NCBI RefSeq assembly: GCF_021917145.1
Contig: NC_061081.1
Coordinates: forward strand, 1,966,562-2,030,561
Direction of reading: 5' to 3'
From: Hypomesus transpacificus
Taxonomy: Eukaryota; Chordata; Actinopteri; Osmeriformes; Osmeridae
DNA length: 64,000 nt
Each line of letters begins with the position of its first letter. The stretch's first letter is position 1. Under the pieces are notes generated by a model. The model was not told the DNA's origin. It worked only from the letters and a program-made list of their open reading frames with translations, and ran no database searches. This document shows positions 1 through 17,500 of the stretch, one piece after another. Both the position numbers and the translations under genes were made by a program.

Positions 1-1
1 C

Positions 2-310
2 ACACTAGCTGACTCTCTGAGTGTGCGGAGGTGTCGTCCCTGTGCCCTGCATACTAATGTACTGAAAAGAAACAGAAGTAGAAACCCAAGCCTGCCAATG
101 CTGGGAGTTTGTGAACGAAAGAGTGTAGATGATTTTGACTGCAGATGGAAACCAAGAAGAGTAGAGAGAAGTGTAGAAAACTGGGGTGAAAAGCTCGAGC
201 AAGTGGTACTCGGGCATAGAATACAAACCAGGTCATCCACAAAGGAGAAGTCGTCTAGGCCTGACCAACCCTATAGTATGAGACAGTTCTTACAAACACC
301 TGGGCATTAG
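2..310 (+). CDS. Possible 3' coding exon of an unrecognised gene, cut by the window edge
   Basis: The frame is open from base 2 to a TAG at 308-310, about 102 codons, and enters from outside the window. The peptide is basic and polar, with RKRNRS-like and KPRRVERSVENWGEKLEQ-type stretches, and ends in QFLQTPGH. It has no membrane segment or familiar domain. An AATAAA at 428-433 lies 118 bp after the stop, which fits a terminal exon with a short 3' UTR. I do not recognise the protein. An open frame of this length can arise by chance, so the call rests on length, the nearby polyadenylation signal and sensible composition. No splice acceptor is visible because the exon starts outside the window. 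Confidence 0.3.
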   Translation, partial: TLADSLSVRRCRPCALHTNVLKRNRSRNPSLPMLGVCERKSVDDFDCRWKPRRVERSVENWGEKLEQVVLGHRIQTRSSTKEKSSRPDQPYSMRQFLQTPGH

Positions 311-1137
311 CGTTAGTTCGATAGATACGTACACTAAACAAATTCGTTTTTGTTTTCCTTTTAAGAGGGGACATCTTGCCAATCTAACATAGCAGATTGG
401 CAATTAGCAAATATTTTTCCATAAAAAAATAAAGGCACGGTTGTTTTAGCATACTCTATATTTGCATATCATTCGTAGGGAAAAGCTGTCGCTTGTTGAG
501 CCCTACGGTGGTTTCCGCAAGTTGATAATCAGGTGAATCTTGAGACATGGAACCTGTTCGCGTTCCCATGACAACAGCTGCTCATCGCAAACCGAGTTGT
601 CTTGTCACACAAGTCTGACAGCTAGCCTGCATTAAAAATGTTGTCAAAATATGTAGCTGGCTCCGTTATATCAAGCTAGTAGAGGTTAAACGCTTGATAA
701 GGAAACAAAAACGCTGCCCGCAAGCTAGCCTAGATAACGTTACGCATTGCGTGTTCAATGCAAAAAGCAGCTATGCTGCTAACAACTACAGTACACACCC
801 GTTATGGGTTTCTGGTGTTCGCTAACTAGGCTAGCTAGCTGGGAAGAAACATATCGTTTGTACTATAAAGTCAGTTTTTTCGAACATCACATCTGGCATA
901 CTAACGTTAACATTGCAATGCACGAAACTAGAGCTAGTAACGTAGCTCGTAGGTAAGGCCTTTCCTCGATCTGCCTATGGTACCCGTTGTCAACGCTAGC
1001 TACTAGGCTAGCACTACCAGGCAGTAGTTCGCTAAACTGCATTAGCGAGCTAGCTTACGTTAGCTGTTATCTACAATAACATCGAAAAGGGAGACGCCTG
1101 TCATTCAGCAGAGAGACACATAGAGGTGTCAAGTATC
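311..1137. other. Spacer: possible 3' UTR, then no gene seen
   Basis: The first 120 bp may be the 3' UTR of the exon at 2-310, with AATAAA at 428-433. The rest contains many GCTAGC and TAGCTAG motifs, common in fish intergenic DNA. No coding exon is supported on either strand. Confidence 0.4.
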
Positions 1138-1295
1138 TTACCTGTTTCCAAAATAGTGTATTAATCCCAAAACTTTTGACATAACATTGCACTATACAGC
1201 AACATCAGCGACTGCAATTACTGGTGGCTGCAGCTGCTGTCAACACAAACACAACCAACCTCAAAGCCAGTGCCACTGCGCATGCGTGCTGATGA
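1138..1295 (-). promoter_or_regulatory. Probable promoter and non-coding first exon of a leftward gene
   Basis: On the minus strand an AG|GTAAGATA-type splice donor ends an exon at about 1142. About 140 bp upstream in that orientation lies TGCGCATGCGT (1277-1287), a near-perfect palindromic NRF-1 site of the kind found at housekeeping promoters. No coding frame follows inside the window, so the gene's coding part would lie to the left. The donor and motif are seen; the promoter is inferred. Confidence 0.35.
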
Positions 1296-1437
1296 GTAGG
1301 GTGAGGTTTCTTGATCAACTTTCCGTTTCGATGGTGAGCAGCAGGATTGGTTAGTTCGGATGCAAGTAATGAAACGAAATATGTTGCAAGAGAAGTATTG
1401 CTAGAGAAAATACAGTTTTACAAATATGTTCAGGAAG

Positions 1438-1550
1438 TATAGCTGCAAACAGCAATGGCGGATTCCTCCTCAAAATTGCAAAATATTGTAAAATTTACAA
1501 AACACTATGACATTTGTAGGAGTAATCCGCCATTGCTACTTGCAGCGATA
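1438..1550. mobile_element. Small inverted-repeat element (MITE), about 113 bp
   Basis: Two arms of about 30 bp are inverted copies. The left arm (about 1441-1471) begins AGCTGCAAACAGCAATGGCG, and the right arm (about 1517-1548) reads as nearly the same sequence on the other strand. Only a few positions differ. The AT-rich centre is about 45 bp. This is the architecture of a non-autonomous DNA transposon. I could not define a target-site duplication, so the superfamily is left open. Confidence 0.6.
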
Positions 1551-1721
1551 TTCAAACTACTCTGTCCCAGAGCAACCAGAGACACCACGTTTTATATCAT
1601 GAAGAAATTGTTCTGAGTGAAAACTCGCCCAACAGTCTGACAATAACATAAGTCAATGGTTCTATCTAGTGGACAAATAGCGACACTGCAAGCTGTAGAA
1701 AAAGACATATTTGTATTGGGT

Positions 1722-1870
1722 ATCAGAATCAGAATCAGAATCAGAATGGGATTTATTTGCCATGAAAGTTTGCACAGACAAGGAATTTGCTTTGGCAGGA
1801 AGGTGCATACAGTAAACATATAGGAATCTTAAATTTAAATATGTGGTCTAACTATACTAAGGATACATAA
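1722..1870 (-). repeat. 3' end of a non-LTR retroelement with (TTCTGA)n tail
   Basis: On the minus strand this stretch ends in a short tandem tail of ATTCTG units (four copies read as AGAATC on the + strand at about 1725-1747). Before the tail lies a block that recurs nearly unchanged, in the opposite orientation, at 62,930-63,075, and in a more diverged form at 21,985-22,078. Dispersed copies sharing one end and a microsatellite tail are typical of 5'-truncated LINE or SINE copies. The family name is not assigned. Confidence 0.6.
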
Positions 1871-2362
1871 ACTAGCAATACTAAGTGGAATACAATTAAA
1901 ATAAAATATACAATAAGTAAAATATAAGTTGCCAATTTACAATTGCAAATATGCAAATGTTTAAACCAACAGGTCCAAACCCAGTATAAAAAGTATTTAT
2001 TGAACAACTGAACATTGTGCATAAAAATGAAAGGGAAAGACAAATGTATGATGGCACCTGTAATAGTCTGACATGGAAAGTTGGGAGATATTTGGCAATT
2101 ATTTTCCAAGAAGGAAATAGAGTACACAGGGACAGGGAGTAGCATTGCAAAAAATATATATAAAGTCATACAGAATTAATTGTTATTATACAATCATATA
2201 ATAAACAATGAAAACATCTTACATAGCCTATATGTTATGTTTACATTCACATACAATATACATTTTCAGTTTAAATCAAATATAGTATAATTAATACAAA
2301 TACATACATTTCCTATGTAATGTTGAATTCTCAAGTGAGATCTAGAGTTCAGGTTTTAGTCT
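1871..2362. other. AT-rich spacer, possibly more of the same retroelement
   Basis: This is AT-rich sequence without coding signal. It may be upstream body of the element ending at 1722, but I see no frame resembling reverse transcriptase. Confidence 0.3.
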
Positions 2363-2581
2363 TCACAGAACAAAAGTGTCTTTTAAATGTCCTGACTGAC
2401 TGAAGCTCTTCCCACACTGGTCACAGTGGTACGGCTTCTCTCCTGAGTGAACACGCTGGTGTCTCTTTAAGTCTCCTGAATGACTGAAGCTCCTCCCACA
2501 CTGGTCACAGTGGTGACTAGAAATTCTCTGGTGGTGATGTCTGGCATTTTCCGTGTCCATGCTTCCATTCACTCCTCCCAT
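2363..2581 (-). pseudogene. C2H2 zinc-finger gene fragment
   Basis: Seventy-two codons from an ATG at 2579-2581 encode one complete C2H2 finger ([21 protein letters not shown]), a canonical linker ([10 protein letters not shown]) and the first half of a second finger ([15 protein letters not shown]). The second finger then ends in DTFVL and a stop without its two zinc-binding histidines. Real proteins of this family carry long finger arrays. No splice junction or further fingers are visible in about 700 bp on either side, so this looks like a truncated or dispersed fragment of the large fish zinc-finger family. It could also be the short last exon of an unrecognised gene. Confidence 0.6.
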
Positions 2582-2599
2582 ACCCCTGTTGACTGTAAA

Positions 2600-3099
2600 T
2601 GTACCATTTATGCATATTTTACATAATCATATTCCTCTAATTTTCCTGAAATTTTTTGACCATCTTGTGGGAGCACAAGAGCTAGTGTTTTCTGAATCAC
2701 TAATTGAACCCAAACATTTAAAATGTTGATTTGATTGGTTTGAATACCTATTTAGCCTTAATAGAATAGTAATATCTGGTTAATGTTATAGTAACTGTAT
2801 TCGGTGTGTTTTATTACCATTCTTTGCTAAAGAAAGTTTACCTTTCACATAAAAATAATACAAAGTAGATTTTGTTTTGTGACTTTTATTTTTTAATATT
2901 TTGTTGAAATCAACCGGAAATGATCCTTTTTGAGGCTTGCTCACTATGCTTGCTCACAATGTCGTCAATACATTTATTTTGAAAACCACTACGTTGGCCA
3001 AATGAAACATTGGATTGATAGCTTCCTAAATAGAATCTTATAAATGTTTCTGTGTTTGTGCATAGTTTGATGGGCTTAGTACTGGTTTAACGGTCTCCG
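2600..3099. other. AT-rich spacer, nothing supported
   Basis: No coding frame, repeat or RNA gene is recognised here. Confidence 0.4.
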
Positions 3100-3278
3100 A
3101 CTTTACTGTCGTGTCAATTTATAGCCTATGTCCGTTCACCGGAAGCGGCAAATACGGCTACGGGACATCGAAATGGAGCAGCAATCTGGAATTCGGTGTT
3201 GAAGAAGGGGAACCTTTGCTGAAGCAAACTTTCCACAGCCGCCGGCTGCTTCAGAGATCAGAGGGAAGACGAGCCAAG
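3100..3278 (+). promoter_or_regulatory. prr14l: prr14l promoter region and non-coding first exon with short upstream ORF
   Basis: An ETS-type motif (CACCGGAAGC, about 3136-3146) precedes a GC-richer stretch. The exon ends at a CCAAG|GTTAGT donor at 3278, and the next acceptor is at 3839, eight bases before the main ATG. An upstream ORF in good context starts at 3173 (cgaaATGG), encodes nine codons (MEQQSGIRC) and stops at 3202, so it could damp translation of the main frame. The transcription start is not determined. Confidence 0.5.
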
Positions 3279-3847
3279 GTTAGTAGTTTCCCCTGTACAA
3301 CGACCATTTGGCAAAATATATTTACCCAGCAAAATGCTTGTTGTGTACTACAGGGCCCGATAAGTCCGACCATAGCTAGCTTGCTAGCAGCATGCACTGC
3401 GTCGTTGGGGCCCGAATCTACCGTTGCATTTGCGTAAACTATTCACACATTAGCATGGTTCAATGTGCAATAATGCCCAGAAACGTATACATGTAATAAA
3501 ATCAACCCCTCTAATATTTTCTGAGGGGAGAACTAGATGGTAATGATTGACCAATTAATGTTTCTTGCAAACGAGTTACTAGCTCAAAGTCAACAACCAA
3601 ATGACAGGGTAACAAAACAGACTCCCCAAAACGCGTGCATGATTATTCAGCTTAGGTACTGTACAGTGTGTTCTTTAGCCGCCACAAAGAATTTACAAGC
3701 AATATTGCTGCGAAAGCCGATTCTTTTATCTTCTGTTCATTTTTAGAAGTAAAAAGCATCAGTCACCCATGATACGAGTAAACGAATCCGGTAAATAACT
3801 AACCTCATTGTCTATCTTCTGCTCACCATGTTCTTTTAGCCCATGAG

Positions 3848-9437
<5,590 letters not shown>

Positions 9438-12376
9438 GGATTCCCACAATGCTGTGCTGCCCCCACTTCCTAAACCAGACACAGATCAAGACACAACAGG
9501 GCCATGGTTGAGTCTCCTCACTGTCGGTTGAGTTAGTGTGCTTGAATTATAAAAAAAAGAATTTAGATAGGACTGGTATTATAGAACTGGAGGGTGTTGA
9601 GTACTAATTCTGAAGCACTTGGAATGCCTAGCTGTTCCTATCAGCGTAAGGATGTTGGAAGTTCTCTCAGTGCTAGGGAATAAGAGACCATACGTGTGCC
9701 TTTTTAGTTAACCAGTCCAACAGACTATGCTGTCGAACACAACACAAACATAGTTATCAATAGATTTCTTTGTTCTTTTTAAGACTATTTGAGCCTCAGA
9801 AGCGAATAATTTATAGCATTTGTATATACTGTACTTTGGGAGTGTTTTCTCCCACTCATGCACAGTCAAGGTACATGGTCATGCATCATGAGTAGACTTT
9901 AACAAGCACATGGACCCCACCCCATACCACAGCACTTTGCTTGTCTTTACCTCAACCAGATATCACCTCCACCTCATCCGTCACTTCATCCTCCTCTTCC
10001 CGCCTCTCTCATCACCTCATCGACTGGACACTGATGGGTCATTTGTACACGTCCGTTGCAGATTGGCTCAGCGCAGCTTTGCCTCCTCCACCCTGCTCCA
10101 TCCTCTGTTAGCGTTGACTTCAGACCGGCTGCTATGGACCCACCAGTTTGACTAGGATTGGTCGAGGCACCTGTCTCACCTGTGTCATCAAAACCTGGTG
10201 TGTGCTGGGAAAGGTGGTGGACTCCCGACTCCTTCAATGCCTGTAGCATTGGTCTATTGACAGTTTTGAATCACAGTAGTTAAGGGGAGTATTTTTGCAG
10301 TATTTGTGAAGTTTGTTTAGATTTTTTTTTTTTACTCGACTTACTCTTAGTTTGCACCCTCCTTGTGCTGCCCCAAGCCATCCTTCGGCCATTATGTTTT
10401 CATACGGTTCTACGTCAGTGTTTATTTTCTTTGCTTTTCTATGTTGTATCTTTCTATCCCCATGTGTGAAGGGGGCAGCCTCTTGGTGTTTAACAACCTT
10501 TACCGTGGTCAGCTGAGATGTCACTGATCCCCGGTAAACGAGCGTGGACTCGGGTAACCATGGAGACGGTCCTCACGATGAGCTTTACCACACGCGGAGG
10601 GAGAAGTTAAAGGTTCCATCCTGTGGATCTGTTTTGTGGTCTTGGTACATCTTTTTCTTATTTTTCTTTTTGATGTTAAATATGCAAATGTTTTTGTTTG
10701 TGCTGTGGATTTTGGTATCCACCCGTGTTGTAATTGCATTAACTCTTCCAGAGTTAAGGAGGGACAAAACTGGTTCTCCGCTGAGGCCAAATCATGTAGC
10801 CTGAATATACCTTTTATAGAAATGTGTCCTTTTAAATACTCAGGTGCACTTGATTTACAGGTAGCGTGACTCAGAAAGTAGAAATAGACCTGAAAGTTGA
10901 GAGCAAGTTTGATGTTTGGCAGACTAAATCAAATGCACCTGAAAGAAAGCAAGTGTTAAAAACAACGTGTTGCCAATCTATTTCCATTGTTGAACCGTGA
11001 GTGCATGGCTGGCTGTGTGCTTACAGTTCCTGTCCTTGGTCCTATTGCTGCTACACTCATCACTACGTTATATTTGTATTATGTCACGGTGAAGTTCAGA
11101 CGAAATCTGTAGTTTCATTTCAAATCCGTTCCGATTGACCTAAATTCTGATGTGGAAATGCTGCTTCTTATGACGCCTATTTTTAAAGACCATCACCCAT
11201 CACTGTCCAGTAACCTTACATGCCTAGCCACGGTCAACGGATCTTTTAAGTGTTCCAGATGCCTTTTTAAATGGAGAACTTTCCTGGCTACGTGTATCCA
11301 TCACCGCCTGGTCAACTGGACGGATGGCTACACTCACTCAGATATCTCACTGCCATTGTCACGTGAGTCTGAGTGTGGCTGGTCTTCCAGGTCAAGTTAT
11401 CCAGCTCGACAGATAAAACCGATACTTTAAACCTAGGCTACTCCAGTGGGCCAATATCAAAACCACGTTAGTTATTAAGTTTCGGATTTAAGTCCACTTT
11501 GTAACGCTTCGAGGACGACGTTTTGAAGGTAACCGTGTTTGAGTGACGCGGTACAAGGTCGAACTGTTAAATTGCCCAACTAGGTCAAGTCGTCTTCGAA
11601 GTCCTTTGTCATAATTCCCACAACTGCCTGTTACATCTTTCTTTCATTGGAAATGTTCCTAACTTAGAAAAGGACGTTGGTTATATTAGCAGTTCCTACT
11701 ATGTTGTTTAATGTCATTTGATTTTCCATGGTCATATCAGTAACACAATCAATCACAAACTCATGATCTCCTTAATGAGGTCTGTCACATAAATGAACGT
11801 AATATCCGACGGACCTACAGCAGTTACCCATCATCATTTTAAGGATGTATAATCTCAACATATGTGTTGTTTTGTAGCGTGTTTTTGTATGTGAAGACTT
11901 TACCTAAGGGCACTCGTGCGAATTGCAATCTCTGTGGTTAGACTACTGCTTTGTTTCTCTTGGACCTATTTGTCTTAGTTACCCCCTCCAAAGGTCAGAC
12001 TGAGAGGTTGAAATAAATGAGTGATGTGAAATATATTTCTTTTTGTTCTCTTGGATTTGTGTTTACACTGGTTTGTATTGGAAGTGACACATTTGGGATC
12101 CCTTATAAATAATTTTGTATTGCTTTTTCCTTTATTTTTCATCCCTCCGATTATCATCCAGCCTGTGATGTGATTTCTAAACAAACTGGCCTAGCCTATT
12201 GCATCTCTCAGACCAACACTAAAGGTTAGTATTGTGAATCATTGCAATATATTTTTAAGAATAAAATACTGTTGAACTGTTGTCATCAAGTGTTTCATTA
12301 AACCTTTTAAAGCGTATTATCAATATTTGAGAAGCAAAAAAAAAATCTATCGACAATGTGAAATTGTATTGTTGAG
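9438..12376 (+). other. prr14l 3' UTR and short spacer before pisd
   Basis: No coding exon is supported here. AATAAA signals at 12,012-12,017 and 12,260-12,265 are candidate ends for a long 3' UTR, which would leave only about 200 bp before the pisd start codon. Earlier ends are possible and I cannot choose between them. Confidence 0.4.
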
Positions 12377-12476
12377 ACACTAGGGGGCGACAAAGACCTT
12401 TCGCGAAACAAGAAGCTTCCCTGCACACAACACGCTCTGATTGGTTATCTATACGAGCCTTACAAACATTCACAAG
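12377..12476 (+). promoter_or_regulatory. pisd: pisd promoter: CTCF-like motif and inverted CCAAT box
   Basis: ACACTAGGGGGCGAC (12,377-12,391) is a close match to the CTCF core. An inverted CCAAT box (GATTGGTT, about 12,439-12,446) lies about 35 bp before the pisd ATG. The short distance to the prr14l polyadenylation signals suggests that this compact stretch separates two tandem transcription units. Binding is inferred. Confidence 0.5.
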
Positions 12477-14478
12477 ATGGCAGCGTCCTTAGTAAAGGTG
12501 TGTTATAACCAGCTCCCAGTAACAGCGAGCAGATTTGGCAGGTAACTCGCTTCTGTGTCTAAACCGATTACATTGAATACATTGCAACAGTAAATTCAAA
12601 CAGTTCTGTCTCTTAAAGTATCAAATATCCAAAGTATCCATGGTGTTAGCTGCGTAGTTAGTCTGTCAGTTATCATCCGTATTACTTGTCATTTTATATA
12701 AAGTACTGCACCATACGCTACATTAGTCTCCCCTTCATTAAAATGGCATGGCTTTGAGGTAATCAGTATGAGCTAATGTCACCCAGAATAGCTGCTAACG
12801 GCAACTAGACTAACATGTTCGTGGAAGGTTAAGTAAAATTTCGTTAGCTAGGACTTGATGGTGATGACTGTCAAGTGGCAAGGAAGTGGTCCGTAGCATC
12901 TGTAACATTCCTGTTCACTCGTGACTGAAGAGTTGACATGTCAAATCCTAACCGCCAATGAGATGGTCTGAAAGACAAAACTTTCACCAGAAAAATGTTC
13001 AGTGTTCGCGATTGATTCTGCTTGCGTAGATAAGTTAATACCAGCAGATCCGTTCGATCACCAGGTCTTGCAGCTGTGACAGCTCGATGAAACCACCATG
13101 TTAATTTGACATCTAGATCACATTAAACTCAAGTCTTTGACATGTTCTATTTATGTCTGTCTTCCGCTGCTGTGTGCTTGTGCGAATGTGCATTTGTGTT
13201 TGTTTGTCACTACAGTAGATTGCTATTCTTCAGACCCCAGGCGATCCATCAGAGTCAACAGGGATCATGGCGTTCTCTATTCAGCGGTGAGTTGCCGTTA
13301 CAAAGATCTCTCTAGGGCCCAATCCTCAGTGTGGCTCCTCAAGGTAGATCTAGGGCAGCTAAACTCAGAGACAAGGTCCAGATTCATTCAGACTAGAGAC
13401 TGTAAATAAGTACTGCTACACATGTCGTCATTGAGTTCCGTGAATACACTGCAGGACTGCACTGTTTACAAGGTTGTAGAGTTTCTCTCTGTGATCAGAA
13501 GGGGGCAGTCCCACCTAGTTCAACTGAAGTTGGAACCACAATACCATGGTTGACTTTTTCGTACATAGAAACATCACTGATGGGTTCACACAACTCAGAA
13601 TATTTGGGGCCGCAGTTCAGTTGACTCTAACAAACACCCACCGGTGGTCCTGTGTGCGCTGGTGCGTGACAGGAACACAGAGGCATTAGTGGGAATAGAC
13701 CAGTGGACTAATCATGCTTCTCCAAGTGTCTGTGTGGTCATGACGACGCTGTGTCTGTCTGGGCAGGGCGACGGCGCTTCAGCCCCGTCTCCCTGGGGCT
13801 GCAGGCGCGTCTGAGGCCCCTCCCGCTCATCTTGGCCACGGGCGGGGGCTACGTGGGCTACGACCAGTACGGCCGCTACCGGGACCGCGAGTTAGAGAAG
13901 CTGGGCATCGAGGTGGAGCCGCGTGTCGCCAACGAAGCCCAGGTAGGGAGGAGGGATTGTCCAGGAGGCCTCCGAAGTGTACCGCGTGTGGAAGGCTGCT
14001 CGCCGTGTTCTCACTGGAACGGGCACGCAAGGGCGTTGGCTAGCCCGGCCACGTGATGGTCAGCTTGTCCATCTGTTGTGATTTCTTCCCTGTGACGCTT
14101 TGGGTTCTTTTAAGGGGCAGGATGGGAGGGTACTGCTCACCGCAGGTCCACCTGCCTGCTACTGGCTCTCCAGCTGGTCGTGGAACACGTGTATTCCTCT
14201 TTGAAAAAGGTTGAAGCCCAAAAGCTGTTTGATATCTCTGGATGCTGAGATGTTTTTGGTGGTCTGTCTGTCCAGTATGTGTGTGTGTCTGTATGTCTGT
14301 CTGTCAAGTATGTGTCTGTCTGTCTGTCTGTCTGTCTCCTTGTATGACATCTATGCCAACGTTCTCAGCCTCCACAAGGCCGCTCCATCTGGCTCCAGCA
14401 GGGGACAGCAGTGATTAAGATTGAGACTGACAGAGATCTGCACAGCTGGGTATATCTTTGGTGGAGTCCTGTCAGCTG

Positions 14479-14517
<39 letters not shown>

Positions 14518-17500
14518 CACGGAGGAAATGCTGGTCAGGAGCCAGACTCATTAATCACTCTGGGCCATGTAATTAGTTCTGCATGTAGTCTAGTGTGACC
14601 AAACAGCTGGAGAGTCTGGCTGGACAAATATAGACCTGACTACACCAGGAGGTGTGTGTGTGTGTGTGTAGGCCAGTTTGTGTTTTGGATAAGGGGGCAG
14701 GGGGAGAGAACCTTTCTGCTGCGTGGGGTGAGGTGATCGTTGTGTATGCAGTTGGACTGGTGACCCCGGTGAATGACACTGACTAAGGTTGGCGAGGGGC
14801 TTGTTATTTTCGTGTGATGTTGCCAACAAAGCCAGTGTGACCTCCACTATTTAGAAAAACAATAACATCTCTCAATTTTCTGTTGGTTTACTATTTAACA
14901 CAGTTGATGTTTTGGCTGTTTTTTTTTTTAAGACGTCACATTTATAAAAGTCTTAGATATCAAAGATGAACCTCCTGAAAAAGAATGTGGTGGTATAACC
15001 TAACAATACAAATCAGATTTGTATTTGCCCCTTTTTACAAACAATGTCACAGGGGCGTTCACATACGCCCATTGAACTGTACTCAACCTAAACCCTCAAG
15101 GGTCATACGTCTATTCTACATCATACTGATCATGGGGTCGCAATGTAATAGACTAACTAACAGAATCTGTGGGGGATAGTACTGTCCGCTGTATTTAATG
15201 GTGTGCCTTAGTTTATTGACTGTTGCTATTATACTGCAACACGGGCCATATGCACTATGACCTTAGAAAACTTAGGCCTTGATAAAAGCAGTGTGGTTAT
15301 TGTAGGTGTAGCATGTACCTGGAGTGATTTGTCTGTAAAACAACTGGAGTTGGATCTATCACAGAGGTCATCTGGGGTCTTCACGCCCCCCAGAGAACCG
15401 CCATCTTGTTTTGGTGTGTCCGTCCGTTGTATCTGAACATATCCTGTTATCATCTTCTGAAGGTTAAATATGGTGCCATGTACCCTGTAGACGAGTGTTG
15501 GAGTCGTCATGTGACTGGTCATGTGACCGGTCACTGGAACATCCTGAGAGGATTCTACAGTAAAAATACTCCTGTACGCTCTGGCGATCACTTGACATTC
15601 CGGTCTACACTCTTTCACTCTTGTTGACAGTGTTTTGACTGGTGAGAAAATAGTGTTTCTGTATCAGGGCTGTGTTTTGCATTCGGAAAGTGTGTTCTGA
15701 ACTGTTTTCCAACAAATACTTTGACGTGTATTTAACTCACTCAGAAGTAGCCTTGTTCTTATGCAATGGGACCATCTGTAGCCTTGAATGTCGACCCTGG
15801 ACAATGGGGCCAGTATTGAGTTGGCAGTACAGTGAAACATTCCTGTCTTTTGTGCAACTCTTTTTTGTTGTTGTGCGGCTGTGGGGGCCGCAGTGCGCTG
15901 CCTCTCAATATGCCCTGGCTTCAATGGAACATCGATGTGGGGAGGTTCCGCATTGTGTGGGAATACCAGCGTTGCAGGTTAGAATTGGGGAATTTCCCTG
16001 TGTTAGCTTTATCAGCTTGTTGGTTTGTGAAGATAAACGTACAACGTGGAGCCTGCCTCACTCCAGCCGGGTCCTCAAACCCCATGACTAAACAGAATGT
16101 CATCATCATTAGTAAACATGCCCTTTATCACATTTTCCGAGTCACTCTCTGGCCCATTGTCATTGGGATATTGTCGCCACACACTCGTGCATGCACTACT
16201 TCTCGATCTTTCTGTCAAGCACACACTGTCTATACGACCACACGCTAAAACAAATACACACTGTGACCACACTTCAACCCTGCTGTTTCTGTGCGGGGGA
16301 CGGGGAGGGGGGGGAGGGTTGAATCGGGTCAGAGAAGAGTCTAGAATGGTAATGAACCCTCGGGGACACCAAAAGAGTCGACCTCACTGGTCACTGTGAC
16401 AGGAGAGAGCCGCACCCTCTCTCGGATGTATAAACACATTCACATGCAGACAGCACAAATCAGTGGATGTATTCCTAGAAGAACCAGCCTTATTGTTCTG
16501 GCTGAAGTTCAGGTCTGGCATATTTGTGGTTGCAAATACAGTTTACATTGGGCTATTTACTATAAGATATCTTAAGTTGAGTACTTGAAATTCATTAAAT
16601 GATTCCCAGTTTCAACAGACATATCTTGCACGGCCTTAGCCTCTTCACATTTGCTGCGTTCTTGTTGTAGATTCACACTACTTCAGTGGTACTGGATGTT
16701 TTTTGGGGGGAATACGTCAATATTGTGCTGAGAGAAAGGGTTTGTCTGCCTGTGAGGGATGACCTCATCAAGCCGAGGTTGAAGACCTGGTTCAGTAAGT
16801 GTTCAGCAGCAGTGTAGTCGAGGAGAGAGGGAGGGCCAGAGTGGACAATCCTCCTGTGAGATCACTCTTTGAACCAAGTCCATTGACTTTCGAAAATGGT
16901 CCCACCAAGAGTTACTTTTGGACTGTTTGGCGCAGCGTGATAACGTTTTACCCAGACATCTTTGTGCCTCAGACATGTGATAGTCTGCCCGCCCACTGGG
17001 TTTAAATGGCCTGTGAGCAGGAAGCATCTGTTAGCTCAGAGACAGGAACAGGAACATCAGCCCTCACCTCTCATTGACAAAAGAGAAATAAACCAACATT
17101 TCAGACTCCACTCACCAGGCTTGATGAGGTAAAAGGGCGTTTTTTTTCATCGTAAATTCATTTAGAGAAGTTCTGATTTGTTACATTTAGCTAGCTACTA
17201 ATAATTCTTCATTCAAAAGTTGTCTAATTCGGGCTGAATTTAGTTGGTTTCCGTAGACTCTTTCTTACAATTTGTTGTTCCGTTAACTTTTAGCCTTCAG
17301 ATGTTTGGTGGCATGGAAGCATCAGCAATTTAGGAAGTTATTTCCTGTTTCTTGTTAGACTATAGTTTGGATAACAGAGTGTATCCAGAATATTCTGTTC
17401 TGACTACAAGCTCACATATGAAGTCACAGTGAAATATTTTGTCTTACAATACAGCAACGTCATTTAGTAGAAACATACATTTTGACAATATACATTTCCG

